The position numbers and the translations under genes were made by a program. This document shows, in pieces, positions 16,715-29,396 of a DNA stretch of 64,000 bases. The stretch is from Schaalia odontolytica (GTDB taxonomy: Bacteria > Actinomycetota > Actinomycetes > Actinomycetales > Actinomycetaceae). The stretch is taken from positions 682,001 through 746,000 of the forward strand of contig NZ_CP102197.1 of the NCBI RefSeq assembly GCF_024584435.1, read 5' to 3'. The notes beneath the pieces are model-generated. The model was not told the DNA's origin. It was given only the letters and a program-made list of their open reading frames with translations, and did not search any database. Within the stretch, counting starts at the first letter, position 1, and every line of letters begins with the position of its first letter.

Positions 16715-17278
16715 GTGGCAACGACAAATGATCTGAAGAACGGCCTCGTCATGGTGATTGACGGCCAGCTCTGGCAGGTTGTCGAGTTCCAGCACGTCAA
16801 GCCCGGCAAGGGGCCGGCCTTCGTGCGCACCAAGATCAAGAACGTCCTGTCCGGTAAGACCGTCGACAAGACATTCAACGCCGGCCTGAAGATCGAGACC
16901 GCGACCGTGGACCGCCGCGACATGACCTACCTGTACCAGGACGGCACCGACTACGTCTTCATGGACCAGTCGACCTACGAGCAGATCAACGTGCCCGCCG
17001 AGACCGTGGGCGACGCCCGCAACTTCATGGTGGAGAACCAGGACGTCATCGTCTCCCAGCACGACGGCACCGTCCTCTTCGTCGAGCTGCCCGCCACCGT
17101 TGTCCTGACGATCACCCACACCGAGCCTGGCCTGCAGGGCGACCGCTCCTCGGCCGGCACCAAGCCCGCGACGCTTGAAACGGGCTACGAGATCCAGGTT
17201 CCCCTCTTCATGGAGGAAGGAACGCGCGTCAAGGTCGATACCCGCGACGGCTCGTACTCGGGTCGCGTGACCGAGTAA
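16715..17278 (+). CDS. efp: Translation elongation factor P
   Basis: Protein of 187 residues that rescues ribosomes stalled at polyproline stretches. Three OB-like domains are seen: a KOW-like N-terminal domain with the loop [16 protein letters not shown] whose Lys tip reaches the peptidyl-transferase centre, a middle domain, and a C-terminal domain ending [10 protein letters not shown]. No EpmA/EarP modifying gene is in the window. GTG start after GAGTGAGGTA. Its stop overlaps the nusB start by one base (TAATG). Confidence 0.95.
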   Translation: MATTNDLKNGLVMVIDGQLWQVVEFQHVKPGKGPAFVRTKIKNVLSGKTVDKTFNAGLKIETATVDRRDMTYLYQDGTDYVFMDQSTYEQINVPAETVGDARNFMVENQDVIVSQHDGTVLFVELPATVVLTITHTEPGLQGDRSSAGTKPATLETGYEIQVPLFMEEGTRVKVDTRDGSYSGRVTE

Positions 17279-17904
17279 TGTCGAAGCAGCACCGCTTCAC
17301 GTCGCGCACGAAGGCCCGCAAGCGCGCGGCCGACGTGGTCTACGAGGCCGATCAGCGCGGGATGGGTTCCAATCCCGACGCGCTGCGCGACCTGCTGCGC
17401 GAACGCCGCGTCATCACCGCGGCTCAGACCCCCTTGCCGGAGTTTTCTCTTCGTATCATCGGGGGAGTGGCGGACAACCTGCGCCGCATCGACTCGCTGA
17501 TTTCCGCCCACGCCCGCGTTCCCGGCCTGGATCGGATTGCTGCGGTCGATCTGGCCGTCATGCGCGTTGCCGTGTGGGAGATGCTGGAAAACGACGAGGT
17601 GTCGCCGATCATCGTGATCGACGAGGCAGTCTCAATTGTCCGCTCGATTTCAACCGACACGTCTCCCGCTTTCGTCAACGCAGTGCTTGACGCGATCCGC
17701 AAGGACTTAGAGTCCCCTGCATGGTCTCGGCGCACCGACGCAGACGAGGCAACCTCGGCGGGGGAGGCCTCGGAATCCGTCCGCGGTGAGCACACTGACC
17801 TGGCGGAGCAGACTGCGCCGTCGCGTTCCCTTCCCGACGGCGCGACGCCGCTCGACGGGGCGTCCGTGGACGATGAGCTGGACGAGCTCCTGCAGGAGTA
17901 CTAG
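17278..17904 (+). CDS. nusB: Transcription antitermination factor NusB
   Basis: Protein of 208 residues. The first 145 or so form the NusB helical domain (SRTKARKRAADVVYEADQRG at the start; VDLAVMRVAVWEML, SPIIVIDEAVSIVRSIST and PAFVNAVLDAI later), which binds boxA RNA with NusE for rRNA antitermination. The remaining 60 residues are an acidic, low-complexity tail rich in Ser, Asp and Glu, longer than in most NusB proteins. The tail probably has no enzymatic role. The efp-nusB pair ends at a strong terminator. Confidence 0.92.
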   Translation: MSKQHRFTSRTKARKRAADVVYEADQRGMGSNPDALRDLLRERRVITAAQTPLPEFSLRIIGGVADNLRRIDSLISAHARVPGLDRIAAVDLAVMRVAVWEMLENDEVSPIIVIDEAVSIVRSISTDTSPAFVNAVLDAIRKDLESPAWSRRTDADEATSAGEASESVRGEHTDLAEQTAPSRSLPDGATPLDGASVDDELDELLQEY

Positions 17905-17920
17905 TTTCATCCGCTGATGA

Positions 17921-17960
17921 GAGGTGGCCGGTCCCTTCGCGGGAACCGGCCACCTCTTCG
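17921..17960 (+). terminator. Intrinsic terminator after nusB
   Basis: GAGGTGGCCGG and CCGGCCACCTC form an 11-bp stem, extended by an inner CCC/GGG pairing, around a short TTCGC loop. The tail is TTCGTTGTTTG. It lies 16 nt after the nusB stop and also faces the convergent DUF2249 gene. Confidence 0.75.
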
Positions 17961-17984
17961 TTGTTTGTGTGCTTCGGTGACAAA

Positions 17985-18281
17985 CTAGAGCGCGAGTCGG
18001 GTGGCCCGCACGTCCCAGTACTCGGGGCCGTCCGTGAGCACCTCGAAGGTCCACTCGCCGGGTAGCTGGGCGATTTGGGCCAGGAGGGGCCTGGGCAGGT
18101 GCGGCGCGCGGATAATGAAGGCTTCGCCCGCATTCATCGACTGGGCGGCGCCGAGTACGGCGGCGTGGCGAATCCGGTGAGGGATCGCCGATGCGTCGAT
18201 CATCGGCTCCGCACCCTCGTGTGCGCCGCAGCCGCAACCGTCGCTACGTACCTCGGTCAGGGGAAGTTCTTCGATGGTCAT
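17985..18281 (-). CDS. DUF2249 domain protein with N-terminal Cys cluster
   Basis: Protein of 98 residues. The C-terminal 65 residues match DUF2249: a helix, AGEAFIIRAPHLPRPLLAQ, and the terminal block WTFEVLTDGPEYWDVRATR. DUF2249 proteins are small two-layer proteins that I recall as related in fold to TusA-type sulfur carriers; their function is not settled. The N-terminus adds DGCGCGAHEG, a CxC pair that could bind metal or carry persulfide. ATG follows AGAAAGGTCACC. The 379-bp gap upstream holds a 42-bp palindrome with CsoR/CstR-like half sites, which suggests control by copper or reactive sulfur; this is inference. Confidence 0.75.
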   Translation of the reverse strand: MTIEELPLTEVRSDGCGCGAHEGAEPMIDASAIPHRIRHAAVLGAAQSMNAGEAFIIRAPHLPRPLLAQIAQLPGEWTFEVLTDGPEYWDVRATRLAL

Positions 18282-18400
18282 TGGTGACCTTTCTGTGGTG
18301 ACGCTGTGATTGGCGCACGCGAGTCGTGCACACGCGTAATTTTACCGGTTTTTCCCCTTCGATACCCAGTGGGATGGGGCGACGCGAGCGGCCCGTGAGT

Positions 18401-18442
18401 TATACCCGGTAGGGGTATCATAGGATACCCCTACCGGGTATA
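18401..18442. promoter_or_regulatory. 42-bp nested palindrome, CsoR/CstR-type operator
   Basis: A perfect 19-bp inverted repeat (18401-18419 and 18424-18442) flanks a 4-nt ATAG centre. Each arm is itself a quasi-palindrome: ATACCC-GGTA-GGGGTAT on the left and ATACCCC-TACC-GGGTAT on the right. The ATACCC-N4-GGGGTAT pattern is that of operators bound by CsoR/CstR/FrmR-family tetramers (copper, persulfide or formaldehyde sensors). TATGAT and TAGGAT, both plausible -10 boxes, lie across the centre, so binding would block a promoter. A weaker related site (ATACCCAGTGGGAT) is at 18362-18375. The regulator gene is not in the window. Confidence 0.6.
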
Positions 18443-18599
18443 CCCTCTCGCACCCGTTCGATGTGGGCGCTGTCGTTGGGAGGCTGAATGAGGTCACGAC
18501 GATCGTTCCGGGATGCTTACGCCCTCGATCACGGCCACGATGCGTCGCTGACTCGCACGCCGTCGCCCGCCTCGCCGTGACGAATGCGCGCCGGGCGCG

Positions 18600-18605
18600 T
18601 ACCAT
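18600..18605 (+). promoter_or_regulatory. Possible -10 box of the pyr operon
   Basis: TACCAT lies about 55 nt before the pyrR start, leaving an mRNA leader that just includes the PyrR-binding hairpin. No clear -35 is visible. Confidence 0.3.
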
Positions 18606-18632
18606 GATGGCGATATGAATCCTTTAATGACC

Positions 18633-18654
18633 GTCCCGTGAGGCGGGGAAGGAG
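18633..18654 (+). promoter_or_regulatory. PyrR-binding RNA hairpin over the pyrR ribosome-binding site
   Basis: The leader reads GTCCCGTGAGGCGGGGA followed by AGGAG. TCCCGTGAGGC fits the PyrR-binding loop pattern UCCNGNGAGGC of Bacillus pyr leaders, and the hairpin CCCG/CGGG runs into the Shine-Dalgarno sequence. There is no terminator after it, so PyrR bound with UMP would repress translation rather than attenuate transcription, as described for mycobacteria. It would control the whole coupled pyr operon. Confidence 0.6.
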
Positions 18655-18660
18655 CTAGCA

Positions 18661-19224
18661 GTGGCAGCACTGCATGCCGATCGCGCTCAGCGCGGCAAAG
18701 AAGTACTGGGAGTCGGCGACGTCGCGCGCTCCCTGACGCGTATTGCATACGAGATCGTCGAACGCAACGGAGGCGGCGAGGGCCTCGTCATCGCGGGCAT
18801 TCCGACTCGAGGAGCGACGCTTGCTCGTCGCCTCGTTAACAGAATTCGCGAGGTGTCGGGCACCTACGCGGATCTGGCGATCATCGACACCACGCTGTTC
18901 CGAGACGACCTCGCCAGCCAGCCGCTTCGTTCTCCGAAGGAAACGCTGATACCGGCCGCTGGGATCGACGGAAAGACCATTATTCTCGTCGACGATGTGC
19001 TCTACACGGGGCGCACCATCAAGGCCGCCCTCGATGCGCTGACCAGGATCGGCCGACCGTCGGCGGTCCAGCTGGCGGTCCTGGTGGATCGCGGGCACAG
19101 GGAACTGCCGATCCGGCCCGACTACGTCGGCAAGAACCTGCCGACGTCGCGCGAGGAGACCGTCACCATCTTGCTTGACGAAACGGACGGGCGCGACGGC
19201 GTCCTTCTCGGGAAAGGCCGATAA
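18661..19224 (+). CDS. pyrR: Bifunctional pyr operon regulator / uracil phosphoribosyltransferase PyrR
   Basis: Protein of 187 residues of the type I phosphoribosyltransferase fold. The PRPP-binding motif TIILVDDVLYTGRT is near residue 102 and a GIPTRGATLARRL basic region near 47 contributes to RNA and substrate binding; LVDRGHRELPIRPDYVGKNLPT is the family C-terminal block. It senses UMP and binds pyr mRNA, and has weak UPRTase activity. GTG start with GGAAGGAG upstream, overlapped by the predicted PyrR hairpin, so the gene would repress its own translation. First gene of the pyr operon, 3 bp before pyrB. Confidence 0.95.
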   Translation: MAALHADRAQRGKEVLGVGDVARSLTRIAYEIVERNGGGEGLVIAGIPTRGATLARRLVNRIREVSGTYADLAIIDTTLFRDDLASQPLRSPKETLIPAAGIDGKTIILVDDVLYTGRTIKAALDALTRIGRPSAVQLAVLVDRGHRELPIRPDYVGKNLPTSREETVTILLDETDGRDGVLLGKGR

Positions 19225-19227
19225 GCG

Positions 19228-20205
19228 ATGAGCCTGAGCCATCTCATTTCGATCCGCGACCTGACGCGCGAGGAGGCGGTTCTGATCCTCGACACGGCGG
19301 AGCAGATGGCCGCCACACAGAACCGGGGCATCAAGAAGCTCCCCACGCTTCAGGGTAAGACCGTCGTCAACCTCTTTTTCGAGGATTCGACGCGCACGCG
19401 CATCTCCTTCGAGACCGCCGCCAAGCGTTTGAGCGCCGACGTCATCAACTTCCAGGCCCGAGGTTCCTCGGTCTCCAAGGGGGAATCTCTCAAGGACACC
19501 GCCCTGACCCTGCAGGCAATGGGAGCGGACGCTGTTGTGGTACGCCACTCCTCGTCGGGAGCCGCCCACCGACTCGCGCACGCCGGCTGGATGAACCTTC
19601 CCGTCCTCAACGCGGGAGACGGCACCCACCAGCATCCCACCCAGGCACTGCTCGACGCGATGACGCTCAGGCGCCACTACGCGACCGGGGGAGGGACCCC
19701 GCACGCGGGCACGGGACTCGATGGAGCGCACGTGGTTATCGTCGGCGACATTCTCCACTCGCGGGTCGCGCGCTCCAACGTCGATCTTCTCACGATGCTC
19801 GGTGCCCGCGTCACCCTCGTTGCACCCCCCACGCTCCTGCCCATCGGCGTGGAGGCCTGGAAGTGTGAGACATCCTACGACTTTGATGATGCGATCGCGT
19901 CTCGGCCCGACGCGGTCATGATGCTGCGGGTCCAACGCGAGCGGATGTCCGGAGCGGGAGGCGGGTTTTTTCCCTCCCCGGGCGCCTATCACTCTGAGTA
20001 CGGGCTCACTCCCGAACGCTTCGCACGCCTCGACCCTCACGCCGTGGTGATGCACCCCGGCCCGATGAATCGCGGCCTTGAGATCTGCGCCGAAGCAGCC
20101 GATTCGGACCAATCAGTAGTCGTCGAACAGGTGGGCAACGGCGTGTGCATCCGCATGGCCGCGCTCTATCTGCTCCTCGCATCGGAAGGACAACGCAATG
20201 ACTGA
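19228..20205 (+). CDS. pyrB: Aspartate carbamoyltransferase catalytic subunit
   Basis: Protein of 325 residues. It joins carbamoyl phosphate and aspartate, the committed step of pyrimidine synthesis. The carbamoyl-phosphate motif [13 protein letters not shown] is near residue 50 and the [11 protein letters not shown] motif near 282 binds aspartate. [20 protein letters not shown] is the other conserved block. No pyrI regulatory chain is present; the next gene is dihydroorotase, as in actinobacterial and Gram-positive operons. It overlaps pyrC by 8 bp. Confidence 0.96.
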   Translation: MSLSHLISIRDLTREEAVLILDTAEQMAATQNRGIKKLPTLQGKTVVNLFFEDSTRTRISFETAAKRLSADVINFQARGSSVSKGESLKDTALTLQAMGADAVVVRHSSSGAAHRLAHAGWMNLPVLNAGDGTHQHPTQALLDAMTLRRHYATGGGTPHAGTGLDGAHVVIVGDILHSRVARSNVDLLTMLGARVTLVAPPTLLPIGVEAWKCETSYDFDDAIASRPDAVMMLRVQRERMSGAGGGFFPSPGAYHSEYGLTPERFARLDPHAVVMHPGPMNRGLEICAEAADSDQSVVVEQVGNGVCIRMAALYLLLASEGQRND

Positions 20206-21517
20206 ACAGACCCGCGACATTCTCATCACGGGGGCCTCATTGCTCGGAAAGGGTGCGACGGACATTGCGCTCTCCCGGGGCGTGATTGTTGGCATCGGCC
20301 CCGACGCGTCAGGCGCTCTGACCGATCCGCGCGTCATTGACGCAGCAGGTCTCATCGCCCTGCCCGGCCTCGTCGACATGCACACGCACCTGCGTCAGCC
20401 GGGCGGAGAGGATGCCGAAACGGTTTTCACCGGGACGCGCGCGGCGGCCGTCGGAGGCTACACGGCCGTTCACGCCATGGCGAACACCACCCCGACTCAG
20501 GACACGGCGGCCGTCGTTGATCAGGTGCTGCGTCTGGGGGAGGCGGCCGACTGGGTGGAGGTGCGCCCCGTTGGCGCGGTGACGAAGGGCCTGGCTGGCA
20601 AGCAACTCGCGGCCCTGGGATCCATGGCTCGCTCACGCTCGCGCGTGAGGGTCTTCTCCGACGACGGAAAGTGCGTCTCCGACCCCGTCCTGATGCGCCG
20701 CGCGCTCGAGTACGTCAAGAGCTTCGGCGGCGTCATCGCTCAGCACAGTCAGGATCCCGAGCTGACCGAGGGCTCGCAGATGAACGAGTCGCCACTGTCG
20801 GGCCAGCTGGGCCTGGCGGGATGGCCGGCCGTCGCCGAGGAAGCCATCATCGCTCGCGATATCCTGCTGGCCAAGCACGTCGGCTCGCGCCTGCACGTGT
20901 GCCACCTGTCCACGGCTGGATCCGTCGACATTGTTCGCTGGGGCAAAGCGCAGGGCGTCAACATCACCGCCGAGGTGACGCCCCACCACCTGCTGCTCAC
21001 CGAGCAGCTCGCCTCCACCTACGACCCGCTCTTCAAGGTCAACCCGCCGTTGCGACGCTCCGAGGACGTCGAAGCCGTGCGCGAGGGCTTGGCCGACGGC
21101 ACGATCGACTGCGTCGGGACCGACCACGCCCCCCACCCTCTCGAGATGAAGGACTGCGAGTGGCAGGCCGGCGCCTTCGGAATGACCGGACTGGAGACGG
21201 CGCTTCCGATCATCATCGAGACGATGGTCGACTCCGGTCGCATGACGTGGGAGGACGTCGCCCGCGTCATGTCCACCGCTCCGGCGCGCATCGGAGGGGT
21301 CGACACCCAGGGGCGAGGCCTCGTCGAGGGCGCACCCGCGCACGTCACCCTGGTTGACGCCTCGGTTCGTACGACGGTCGATCCCGCCGCACAGTGGACG
21401 AGGTCGACCAACTGCCCGTATCGCGGCATGGAACTTCCGGGTCAGGTGCGCTACACCATCTACGGCGGTGTGCCGACGGTCGTTGACGCCGCCCCGATCG
21501 CCAAGGAGGACCGATGA
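20198..21517 (+). CDS. pyrC: Dihydroorotase
   Basis: Protein of 439 residues of the amidohydrolase superfamily, type [14 protein letters not shown] near residue 60 supplies the HxH metal ligands and a substrate Arg; [13 protein letters not shown] and [12 protein letters not shown] supply further His ligands; [13 protein letters not shown] near residue 307 supplies the catalytic Asp. The bridging Lys of some family members is not obvious here: the position after the HxHxRxPG block resembles class I enzymes with Asp or Lys alternatives. It is the third gene of the operon and overlaps carA by 4 bp. Confidence 0.95.
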   Translation: MTEQTRDILITGASLLGKGATDIALSRGVIVGIGPDASGALTDPRVIDAAGLIALPGLVDMHTHLRQPGGEDAETVFTGTRAAAVGGYTAVHAMANTTPTQDTAAVVDQVLRLGEAADWVEVRPVGAVTKGLAGKQLAALGSMARSRSRVRVFSDDGKCVSDPVLMRRALEYVKSFGGVIAQHSQDPELTEGSQMNESPLSGQLGLAGWPAVAEEAIIARDILLAKHVGSRLHVCHLSTAGSVDIVRWGKAQGVNITAEVTPHHLLLTEQLASTYDPLFKVNPPLRRSEDVEAVREGLADGTIDCVGTDHAPHPLEMKDCEWQAGAFGMTGLETALPIIIETMVDSGRMTWEDVARVMSTAPARIGGVDTQGRGLVEGAPAHVTLVDASVRTTVDPAAQWTRSTNCPYRGMELPGQVRYTIYGGVPTVVDAAPIAKEDR

Positions 21518-22700
21518 CGTCGAGCAATACCGCTCTGCTCGTGCTGGAGGACGGAACCGTCTTTCGGGGACGAGCCTGGGGCTCTCGCGGCCGCACCCTC
21601 GGCGAAATCGTCTTCTCGACCGGCATGACGGGATACCAGGAGACCCTCACCGACCCGTCGTACCACCGCCAGATCGTCGTCATGACGGCTCCGCACATCG
21701 GCAACACGGGGGTCAACGACGAGGACCCCGAGTCCTCACGGATCTGGGTCGCCGGCTTCGTGGTACGCGACGGCGCCAGGCGCGCATCCAACTGGCGTTC
21801 TCGGCGCGAACTTGAGGACGAACTCCTCGCGCAGGGAATTGTTGGCATCGCGGACGTTGACACTCGCGCCGTCACCCGACACATCCGCGAGCGCGGAGCC
21901 ATGCGGGCGGGCATATTCTCCGGTGACGCGCTCCCCGCCGGCGCGCTCTACCTGGCGGAGGAGGCCATCACCTCCCTGGTACGCATCGTGGCCGAGTCTC
22001 CGGCGATGAGCGGCCAGGCCCTGGCCGCGCAGGTGTCGACCGAGGAAACGTACGTCGTTGAGCCGCTCGGCGAGTTCGAGGGTGCTGACCCCCTTGCTCG
22101 TGTCGTGGCCGTCGACCTGGGTATCAAGTCGCGTACCCCGTACCACCTGGCTGCGCGAGGAGCGCGTGTCTATGTCGTCCCCTCCACGGTCTCCTTTGCC
22201 GACATTGAGTCGCTGAACCCCGACGGCGTGTTCTTTTCCAACGGTCCCGGTGATCCCTCCACGGCCGACCGGGAAGTGGGCGTTCTACGCGCCGTGTTGG
22301 ATGCGGGCATCCCCTACTTCGGCATCTGTTTTGGTCACCAGCTCTTTGGACGAGCCCTCGGCTACGGTACCTACAAGTTGAACTATGGTCATCGCGGTAT
22401 CAACCAGCCCGTCAAGGACCTGGAGACCGGGCGCGTGGAGATCACCGCGCACAATCACGGCTTCGCCGTGGACGCCCCCGTGGGTTCGGATTCTGTGGCG
22501 CCTTTTGACGCCGGCCGCTACGGGCGTATCACGGTCTCACACGTCGGGCTCAACGACGGTGTCGTGGAGGGCCTTCGAGCCCTCGACATTCCCGCCTTTT
22601 CTGTCCAATTCCACCCCGAGGCGGCGGCCGGCCCCCACGACGGGGAGCTGCTCTTCGACCGCTTTATGTCGCTCATGATCGCCGCTAAGGAGAACCGCTG

Positions 22701-22701
<1 letters not shown>
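21514..22701 (+). CDS. carA: Carbamoyl-phosphate synthase small subunit
   Basis: Protein of 395 residues that hydrolyses glutamine and passes ammonia to CarB. The N-terminal domain ([32 protein letters not shown]) contacts CarB. The C-terminal class I amidotransferase has [14 protein letters not shown], the nucleophile elbow [14 protein letters not shown] (Cys) and the His/Glu pair in [11 protein letters not shown]. Complete and of normal length. Its stop codon overlaps the carB start by one base. Confidence 0.96.
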
Positions 22702-25996
<3,295 letters not shown>

Positions 25997-26000
<4 letters not shown>

Positions 26001-26857
26001 CGCACACGACAACATCCGCGTCGCCCGGCTTCGGCGACCGCCTCTATGCCGCTATGCGCGAGCACGGCCCAGTGTGCGTCGGTATCGATCCACACGCCTC
26101 GCTTCTGACATCCTGGGGGCTCACTGACGACGCCAATGGGGTGCGCGAGTTCTCGCTGCGCGTCATCGATGCGCTCGGGGGGCGGGTGGCGGCTTTCAAG
26201 CCTCAGTCGGCGTTCTTTGAGAGGCACGGCTCACGAGGCGTGGCAGTCCTTGAGGAGGTGATCGCCGCCTGTCGCGAGGTTGGATCGCTGAGCATCGTGG
26301 ACGCTAAGCGCGGAGATATCGGCTCAACGATGGATGGCTACGCCCAGGCCTACCTCGCCGATTCGTCTCCGTTGGCAGGCGACGCGGTCACGCTGTCACC
26401 CTACCTTGGGGTCGGCTCACTCGCGCCCGCACTCGAACTGGCACGGCGCACCGGTCGGGGCGTCTTCGTCCTCGCGCTGACATCGAACCCCGAGGGGGCG
26501 TCCGTGCAGCACGCTCGCGGAGCCAGTGGCGCGAGCGTCGCGGGGGACGTTGTGTCCCAATTGGCGGAATTTAACGCAAGCTGTGACAAATCGCACCTTG
26601 GCCCCGCCGGGATCGTCGTCGGCGCGACAGTCGGGGACGCGATCAAGCGACTCGGCCTTGATCTTTCGGCTCTGCGCGGGGCGTTTTTGGCTCCAGGAGT
26701 GGGTGCGCAGGGAGCGGGAGCGGCGCAGGTCAGGCAGGTTTTCGCCGGGGTTGAGGACGCCGTTCTCGCCTCTTCCTCACGCGCGATCCTGTCTGCTGGC
26801 CCTAGCATGAGCGCCTTGCGTCAGGCATACCTGGCGACAGCCGGTTCGTTGCAATAG
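25997..26857 (+). CDS. pyrF: Orotidine-5'-phosphate decarboxylase, long form
   Basis: Protein of 286 residues, the last step to UMP. The longer actinobacterial type is recognised by [16 protein letters not shown] at the N-terminus, [12 protein letters not shown], the catalytic [19 protein letters not shown] (Asp/Lys array) near residue 110, and a C-terminal PGVGAQGAG phosphate loop. The start at 25997 lies in the carB stop codon with GGAGGA 6 nt before it. It closes the pyr operon; pyrD and pyrE are not in the window. Confidence 0.94.
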
Positions 26858-26958
26858 TCTGTCCCAATAGCTAAGAGTGACCCGTTTGATCTGGCAATCA
26901 TGCTCTGATTGGTGACATAGTTTATTTACCGAAGATACCAACGGAGGAGATGATCAGA

Positions 26959-27270
26959 ATGGCACTACCTGATCTCACGCCGGAACAGAGGGCACAGGCT
27001 CTCGAGAAGGCAACTCAGGCACGTCGGCGTCGCGCCGAGGTGAAGAACGCGCTCAAGGCGCGCTCGATGAACCTATCCGAGGTTCTTGAACTCGCCGACT
27101 CCGACGAGGCCGTGGCGAAGATGAAAGTCGTTTCGCTTCTTGAGTCCCTGCCTCGCGTCGGTACGAACACCGCCGCAGTCCTGATGGACGAGTACAAGAT
27201 CGCTCAGAGTCGGCGCGTGCGCGGCCTCGGTCCTGTCCAACGCAAGGCTCTCGTTGAGCGTTTCGGCTGA
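26959..27270 (+). CDS. mihF: Actinobacterial integration host factor mIHF
   Basis: Protein of 103 residues, basic, with the mIHF signature: LTPEQRAQALEKATQARRRRAEVKNALK (DNA-contacting helix) and a C-terminal helix-two-turn-helix region LPRVGTNTAAVLMDEYKIAQSRRVRGLGPVQRKALVERF. It is a nucleoid-associated protein unrelated to enterobacterial IHF. I prefer the ATG at 26959, 9 nt after GGAGGAG; the ATG at 26950 abuts that site. It comes just before gmk and rpoZ, the conserved actinobacterial order. An AT-rich stretch in the 100 bp upstream probably holds its promoter. Confidence 0.93.
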   Translation: MALPDLTPEQRAQALEKATQARRRRAEVKNALKARSMNLSEVLELADSDEAVAKMKVVSLLESLPRVGTNTAAVLMDEYKIAQSRRVRGLGPVQRKALVERFG

Positions 27271-27297
27271 GCCCGCTGGGCGTGGCACACTTGTGTC

Positions 27298-27855
27298 ATG
27301 ACTCAGGCTCAATTGACCGTTCTCGCCGGACCGACAGCCGTCGGAAAGGGTACCGTCGTCGCAGCCCTCACCAGGCGCTATCCGCAGCTACGGGTATCGG
27401 TGTCCGCCACGACGCGCGCTCCTCGCCCAGGTGAGAAGGAAGGCGTTCACTACTTTTTCGTCTCCCCGCAAGAGTTCGACGACATGATCGAACGCGGAGA
27501 CATGCTTGAGTGGGCACTCGTTCACGGGACCAACAAGTACGGCACGCCCCGCGGCCCGGTTGACGAGTCCCTGAACGCGGGCGTACCTGTGCTTCTCGAG
27601 ATCGATCTGGACGGCGCTCGCCAGGTGCGGGCCACCAGGCCCGACGCTTGCTTCATTTTTCTTGCGCCACCCTCGTGGGAGGAACTTGAGCGTCGGCTGA
27701 TCGGGCGCGGAACCGAGGGACCCGAAGAGCGCGAGCGGCGCCTACGCACGGCCAGGATCGAGATGGAGGCCGCCTCCGAGTTCGATCACGTTGTGATCAA
27801 CGACGACATCGAGCGCACGGTGGATGAGCTGGCTGGACTCATTGGCCTGGAGTAG
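27298..27855 (+). CDS. gmk: Guanylate kinase
   Basis: Protein of 185 residues that phosphorylates GMP/dGMP. P-loop GPTAVGKGTV, GMP-binding TTRAPRPGEKEGVHYFF and the EWALVHGTNKYGTP block are present; the LID region lies around RLIGRGTEG. Normal length. It follows mihF by 27 bp and precedes rpoZ, so it may share their transcript. Confidence 0.95.
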   Translation: MTQAQLTVLAGPTAVGKGTVVAALTRRYPQLRVSVSATTRAPRPGEKEGVHYFFVSPQEFDDMIERGDMLEWALVHGTNKYGTPRGPVDESLNAGVPVLLEIDLDGARQVRATRPDACFIFLAPPSWEELERRLIGRGTEGPEERERRLRTARIEMEAASEFDHVVINDDIERTVDELAGLIGLE

Positions 27856-27891
27856 TATCTACCTGAATCAGCCACTGAGAGGAAGACACGC

Positions 27892-28158
27892 ATGTCCGGA
27901 ATTGTTGCCCAGCCCGTGGGTATTACGTCTCCACCCATTGATGATCTGCTGGAGCACGTCGATTCCAAGTACGCGCTGGTTATTTTCGCGGCAAAGCGCG
28001 CCCGCCAGATCAATTCCTACAACCTGCAGCTCCAGCAGAACATGATTCAGTTCGTGGGCCCGGTCGTTGATGTTCAGCCCGACGAGAAGCCCCTGGCCGT
28101 GTCGCTGCGCGAAATCAACGAGGGGATGCTCTCGCTCGAGTCCAACCCTGAGGCCTGA
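27892..28158 (+). CDS. rpoZ: RNA polymerase omega subunit
   Basis: Protein of 88 residues. The [31 protein letters not shown] block is the omega region that clasps the beta-prime C-terminus; the C-terminal [15 protein letters not shown] helix is also conserved. It supports polymerase assembly. ATG with GAGAGGAAG upstream. It comes 2 bp before coaBC, the common actinobacterial gmk-rpoZ-coaBC-metK order. Confidence 0.94.
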   Translation: MSGIVAQPVGITSPPIDDLLEHVDSKYALVIFAAKRARQINSYNLQLQQNMIQFVGPVVDVQPDEKPLAVSLREINEGMLSLESNPEA

Positions 28159-28160
28159 CC

Positions 28161-29396
28161 ATGGCGAGCGTTGTCGTCGGTGTGACCGGCGGCGTCGCGG
28201 CATTCAAAGCCCCCATCGTGGTCCGCGAGTGTCAACGCGCGGGCCACGACGTGCGTGTGGCTGCAACCTTGTCCTCTCTGGACTTCGTTGGCCGTTCGAC
28301 GTGGGAGGGTATCACCTCCCGTCCTGTCGCCGTCGACATCGCAGGGGAGGGGCGCGCTGAGCACGTGGAGCTCGCTCGCGTCGCGGACCTGATCATCGTC
28401 GTCCCGGCAACGGCCAACACGCTCGCCAAGCTCGCAGCTGGCTTCGCCGACGACATGGTGTCGCTCACGGTTCTCGCCAGTGCCGCTCCGGTCGTCGTCG
28501 CGCCCGCCATGCACTCGAACATGTGGCTGGCGAGCGCCACGCAGGCCAATGTGGCAACATTGCGTCGCCGCGGCGTGCACGTGATCGACCCCGAGACGGG
28601 CGCGCTGGGTTCGGGAGACAGCGGAATCGGGCGCCTGGCCGATCCGGTGTCGATCGCACGGCAGGCGTTGGCCCTGCTCACGGCGGGCGGGCATTCGGCC
28701 CAGGCGCACACCCTGGCGGGCCGTACGATCGTCGTGACCGCCGGGGGCACACGCGAACCCATCGACCCGGTGCGCTACCTGGGAAATCGTTCGTCGGGGC
28801 GCCAAGGTGTGGCGATCGCGAGCGCCGCGGCGCGCGCGGGAGCACGCGTGCGCCTCGTCGCGGCCAACATCGACGCCTCCGTCCAGGCACTGGTTGCACC
28901 GGGAGTGGAGGTGCACTGCGTCGGCAGCGCGATGCAGATGCGCGATGCGACGATGGAGCTGGTGGGCGACGCCGATGCCCTGGTCATGGCGGCCGCGGTG
29001 GCCGACTTTCGCCCAGAGCACACCCTTGGCGCCAAAATGAAGAAGGATCCCGGCTCAACCGATGCACCAAGCCTGAGCCTGATACGTAACCCGGACATTC
29101 TCGCCGAGATTAGCCACGGCCCGCATCGGCCCCCTCTCGTCATCGGCTTTGCGGCCGAAACCGGCACCGACGAGGAGATCATGGCTTTCGGGGCCGACAA
29201 GGCGGCCCGCAAAGGGGCCGACTACATCGCCGTCAATCGCGTCGGGGAGACAACGGGTTTTGGTGACGTCCCCAACGAGATCCGCCTTCTTGACGCCACC
29301 GGAACTCTCGTCGATCGTTACGTGGGTTCAAAGGATGACGTCGCTGCAGGTCTGATTGCTCGGGCTGCCGCTTTCCTTGATAACCTGAAGCGGTGA
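28161..29396 (+). CDS. coaBC: Bifunctional phosphopantothenoylcysteine decarboxylase / phosphopantothenate-cysteine ligase
   Basis: Protein of 411 residues carrying two coenzyme A steps. The N-terminal flavoprotein domain ([29 protein letters not shown] with the catalytic PxMNxxMW-type segment, here with His-Ser) decarboxylates phosphopantothenoylcysteine with FMN. From about residue 190 the CTP-dependent ligase follows: [25 protein letters not shown] binds the nucleotide and [10 protein letters not shown] and KMKKDP are conserved. The last codons overlap metK by 4 bp. Confidence 0.95.
   Translation: MASVVVGVTGGVAAFKAPIVVRECQRAGHDVRVAATLSSLDFVGRSTWEGITSRPVAVDIAGEGRAEHVELARVADLIIVVPATANTLAKLAAGFADDMVSLTVLASAAPVVVAPAMHSNMWLASATQANVATLRRRGVHVIDPETGALGSGDSGIGRLADPVSIARQALALLTAGGHSAQAHTLAGRTIVVTAGGTREPIDPVRYLGNRSSGRQGVAIASAAARAGARVRLVAANIDASVQALVAPGVEVHCVGSAMQMRDATMELVGDADALVMAAAVADFRPEHTLGAKMKKDPGSTDAPSLSLIRNPDILAEISHGPHRPPLVIGFAAETGTDEEIMAFGADKAARKGADYIAVNRVGETTGFGDVPNEIRLLDATGTLVDRYVGSKDDVAAGLIARAAAFLDNLKR
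29381..29386 (+). promoter_or_regulatory. -10 box for metK, probably leaderless
   Basis: TAACCT lies 6 nt before the metK GTG, inside the last codons of coaBC. It would give a leaderless metK mRNA in addition to read-through. Confidence 0.35.

Noticed and set aside
18342..18605. 87-residue minus-strand frame across the palindrome
   Set aside because: It translates the operator repeat itself, has no family resemblance and no ribosome-binding site.
18655..20112. 485-residue minus-strand frame
   Set aside because: Antisense to pyrR and pyrB; no recognisable motif and no ribosome-binding site.
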